From Branchiostoma floridae (taxonomy: Eukaryota > Chordata > Leptocardii > Amphioxiformes > Branchiostomatidae): a DNA stretch of 64,000 nt. The notes beneath the pieces are model-generated. The model made no database searches and had not been told where the DNA came from. It saw only the letters and a program-made list of their open reading frames with translations. The stretch lies in NCBI RefSeq assembly GCF_000003815.2, contig NC_049982.1, positions 22,651,063 through 22,715,062 on the forward strand. The letters run 5' to 3'. Below are positions 62,043 through 64,000 of the stretch, piece after piece (the first letter of the stretch is position 1; each line of letters opens with the position of its first letter). A program made the translations under genes and the position numbers.

Positions 62043-62841
62043 ACTTTGATACTTGTAGCCTAATCTTTAATTTGACATGTATCAGGAGCACATAACATGT
62101 ACTTTGATACGTAGAGTGCTACAGTTATACAATGTACTGTAGTACGTGACTGATTACATAATGATATAGTGTGTCTTTTGTAAGAATGTCACTATTACAT
62201 TACTACATTCTTTTTGTTGTCGAATTGTTTTGTTGTTATTGTGAATTCATTTCTTAAGTTTGCTTATAGGTCTTTTGAAGCAGTCAAAACACTGAAATTC
62301 TGAAAACATGATATGACAAAAAAGAGCATGTTTTCATTAAAATTACCACCTGGGTTACCTGACTTCTTATTCAGCACCAAGGACAGCGACACTGGTTTGA
62401 AGCATCACTCCTTGGGTAGACCAACATTGATATGTGCACATTACTGAATGTACTCACTATACTTTGAAGAGTAGAGGTTAGATAGCTATGAGAGTTTGTC
62501 TAGAAAAATAGAGAGAATTTCTAGAAATAATAACCCTTAGGGTAGAGGACAACCCAGTTATGTAGGATATTACTTTTTTCACAGTGTGGTCACAATGATA
62601 TAAGAAAAGGAAATTTGATATATTGTTTCTACACAATATAACTCTGAACAGACAACACTCCAATGGGCAATTTCTTCAAAACACCACTACTAAACAAAAA
62701 TCAGATTAAATCTTAACACCAACACCACCAAAAATGATTGAAATTTGTATCATAGATACTATACATATCTACTGTAGCAAGTCACAAAAATACAAAAATG
62801 GCACCCAGACTGTCTAACTGTGGTAAATGCTGCCAGAAGAC
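62043..62841. other. Intergenic, AT-rich
   Basis: No gene or repeat recognised. Confidence 0.6.
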
Positions 62842-63987
62842 CTATACCTTGGTCATACCTTGGGCATACCTTGGTCATACCTTGGGCATACCTTGGTCAT
62901 ACCTTGGTCATACCTTGGTCATACCTTGTTCATACCTTGGCTATACCTTGGTCACACCTTGGTCATACCTTGGCCATACCTTGGTCATACCTTGGTCATA
63001 CCTTGGCCATACCTTGGTCATACCTTGGCCATACCTTGGCCATACCTTGGCCATACCTTGGCCATACCTTGGCCATACCTTGGCCATACCTTGGTCATAC
63101 CTTGGTCATACCTTGGCTATACCTTGGTCATACCTTAGTCATACCTTGGTCATACCTTGGTCATACCTTGGCAATACCTTGGTCACACCATGGTCATACC
63201 TTGGCCATACCTTGGCCATTCCTTGGCCATACCTTGGTCATAACTTGGTCATACCTTGGCCATACCTAGGTCATACCTTGGCCATACCTTGGCCATACCT
63301 TGGCCATACCTTGGTCATACCTTGGTTCATACCTTGGCCATACCTTGTTTATACCATGGTCATACCTTGGGCATACCTTGGCCATACGTTGGTCATACCT
63401 TGGTCATACCTTGGTCATACCTTGGTCATACCTTGATCATACCTTGGTCATACCTTGGTCATACCTTGGCCATACCTTGGTCATACCTTGGTCATACCTT
63501 GGCCATACCTTGGTCATACCTTGGTCATACCTTGGCCATACCTTGTCCATACCTTGGCCATACGTTGGTCATACCTTGGCCATACATTAGGCATACCTTG
63601 GTCATACCTAGGTCATACCTTGGTTATACCTAGGTCATACCTTGCTCAAACCTTCGTCATACCTTGGTCATACCTTGGTCATACCTTTGTAATACCTTGG
63701 CCATACCTTGGTCATACCTTGGCCATACCTTGGCCATACCTTGGCTATACCTTGGTCATACCTTGGTCATACCTTGGCCATACCTTGGTCGTACATTGGT
63801 CATACCTTGGGTATACCTTGGCCATACCTTGGTCATACCTTGGTCATACCTTGGTCATACCTTGGCCATACCTTGGTCATACCTTGGCTACACCTTTGTC
63901 ATACCTTGGTCATACCTTGGTCATACCTTGGTCATACCTTGGTCATACCTTGGCCATACCTTGGTCATACATTGGTCATACCTTGGT
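62842..63987. repeat. 11-bp minisatellite, about 104 units
   Basis: Unit CATACCTTGG[TCG], mostly T or C at the variable base, in strict 11-bp register with scattered single substitutions. The plus strand has no stop in any frame for most of its length, giving an artefactual 11-residue peptide period (G-H-T-L-V-I-P-W-S-Y-L). Confidence 0.97.
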
Positions 63988-64000
63988 TTTGAAGGTTGAA

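Noticed and set aside
62798-63999. Several plus-strand open frames of up to 212 residues
   Set aside because: They are products of the stop-free 11-bp repeat; the peptide repeats identically in all frames.

Overview
The window looks like a chromosomal segment of a cephalochordate (amphioxus, Branchiostoma). It carries chordate-type intron-rich genes with vertebrate-like exon phases, AT-rich introns packed with fold-back elements and tRNA-derived repeats, and an intact non-LTR retrotransposon. No prokaryotic feature is present. Species assignment is inference from gene structure and repeat style.

Layout. (1) About 1..5945, minus strand: a non-LTR retrotransposon with a complete ORF1 and an open ORF2 that runs off the left edge, behind a 5' region made of tandem monomers. 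It lies in an intron of the next gene. (2) 6891..22691, minus strand: the 5' part of a collapsin response mediator protein gene (CRMP/DPYSL). The first common exon (6891..6985) can be reached in phase 0 from a long-isoform leader of three exons (22691..20811), from a short-isoform exon (15575..15531), and perhaps from a three-codon exon (11712..11704). The remaining exons lie left of the window. (3) 22692..28941: spacer, AT-rich, including the CNNM 3' UTR. (4) 28942..58637, minus strand: a complete CNNM family (CNNM2/4-like) magnesium transporter gene, six main exons plus several phase 1-1 candidate cassette exons. (5) 58638..59230: a compact divergent promoter interval. (6) 59231..61835, plus strand: a six-exon gene for a 165-residue secreted cysteine-containing protein that I do not recognise. 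(7) 62842..63987: an 11-bp minisatellite of about 104 units.

Most notable. Intron 3 of CNNM is flanked by tandem arrays that contain its own splice junctions: about 19 copies of a 32-bp unit holding the end of exon 3 and its donor, and four copies of a ~113-bp unit holding the acceptor and the start of exon 4. The CRMP long-isoform leader contains many copies of an aromatic F-x-x-[VI] motif that vertebrate long CRMPs carry once, and one of its exons is a recent tandem duplicate.

The CRMP and CNNM genes share orientation but no functional link is evident from sequence. Exon calls rest on protein homology plus splice signals and phase. The CNNM exon set sums to 2631 nt (876 codons plus stop) and the small secreted gene to 498 nt (165 codons plus stop), both consistent with the predicted joins.
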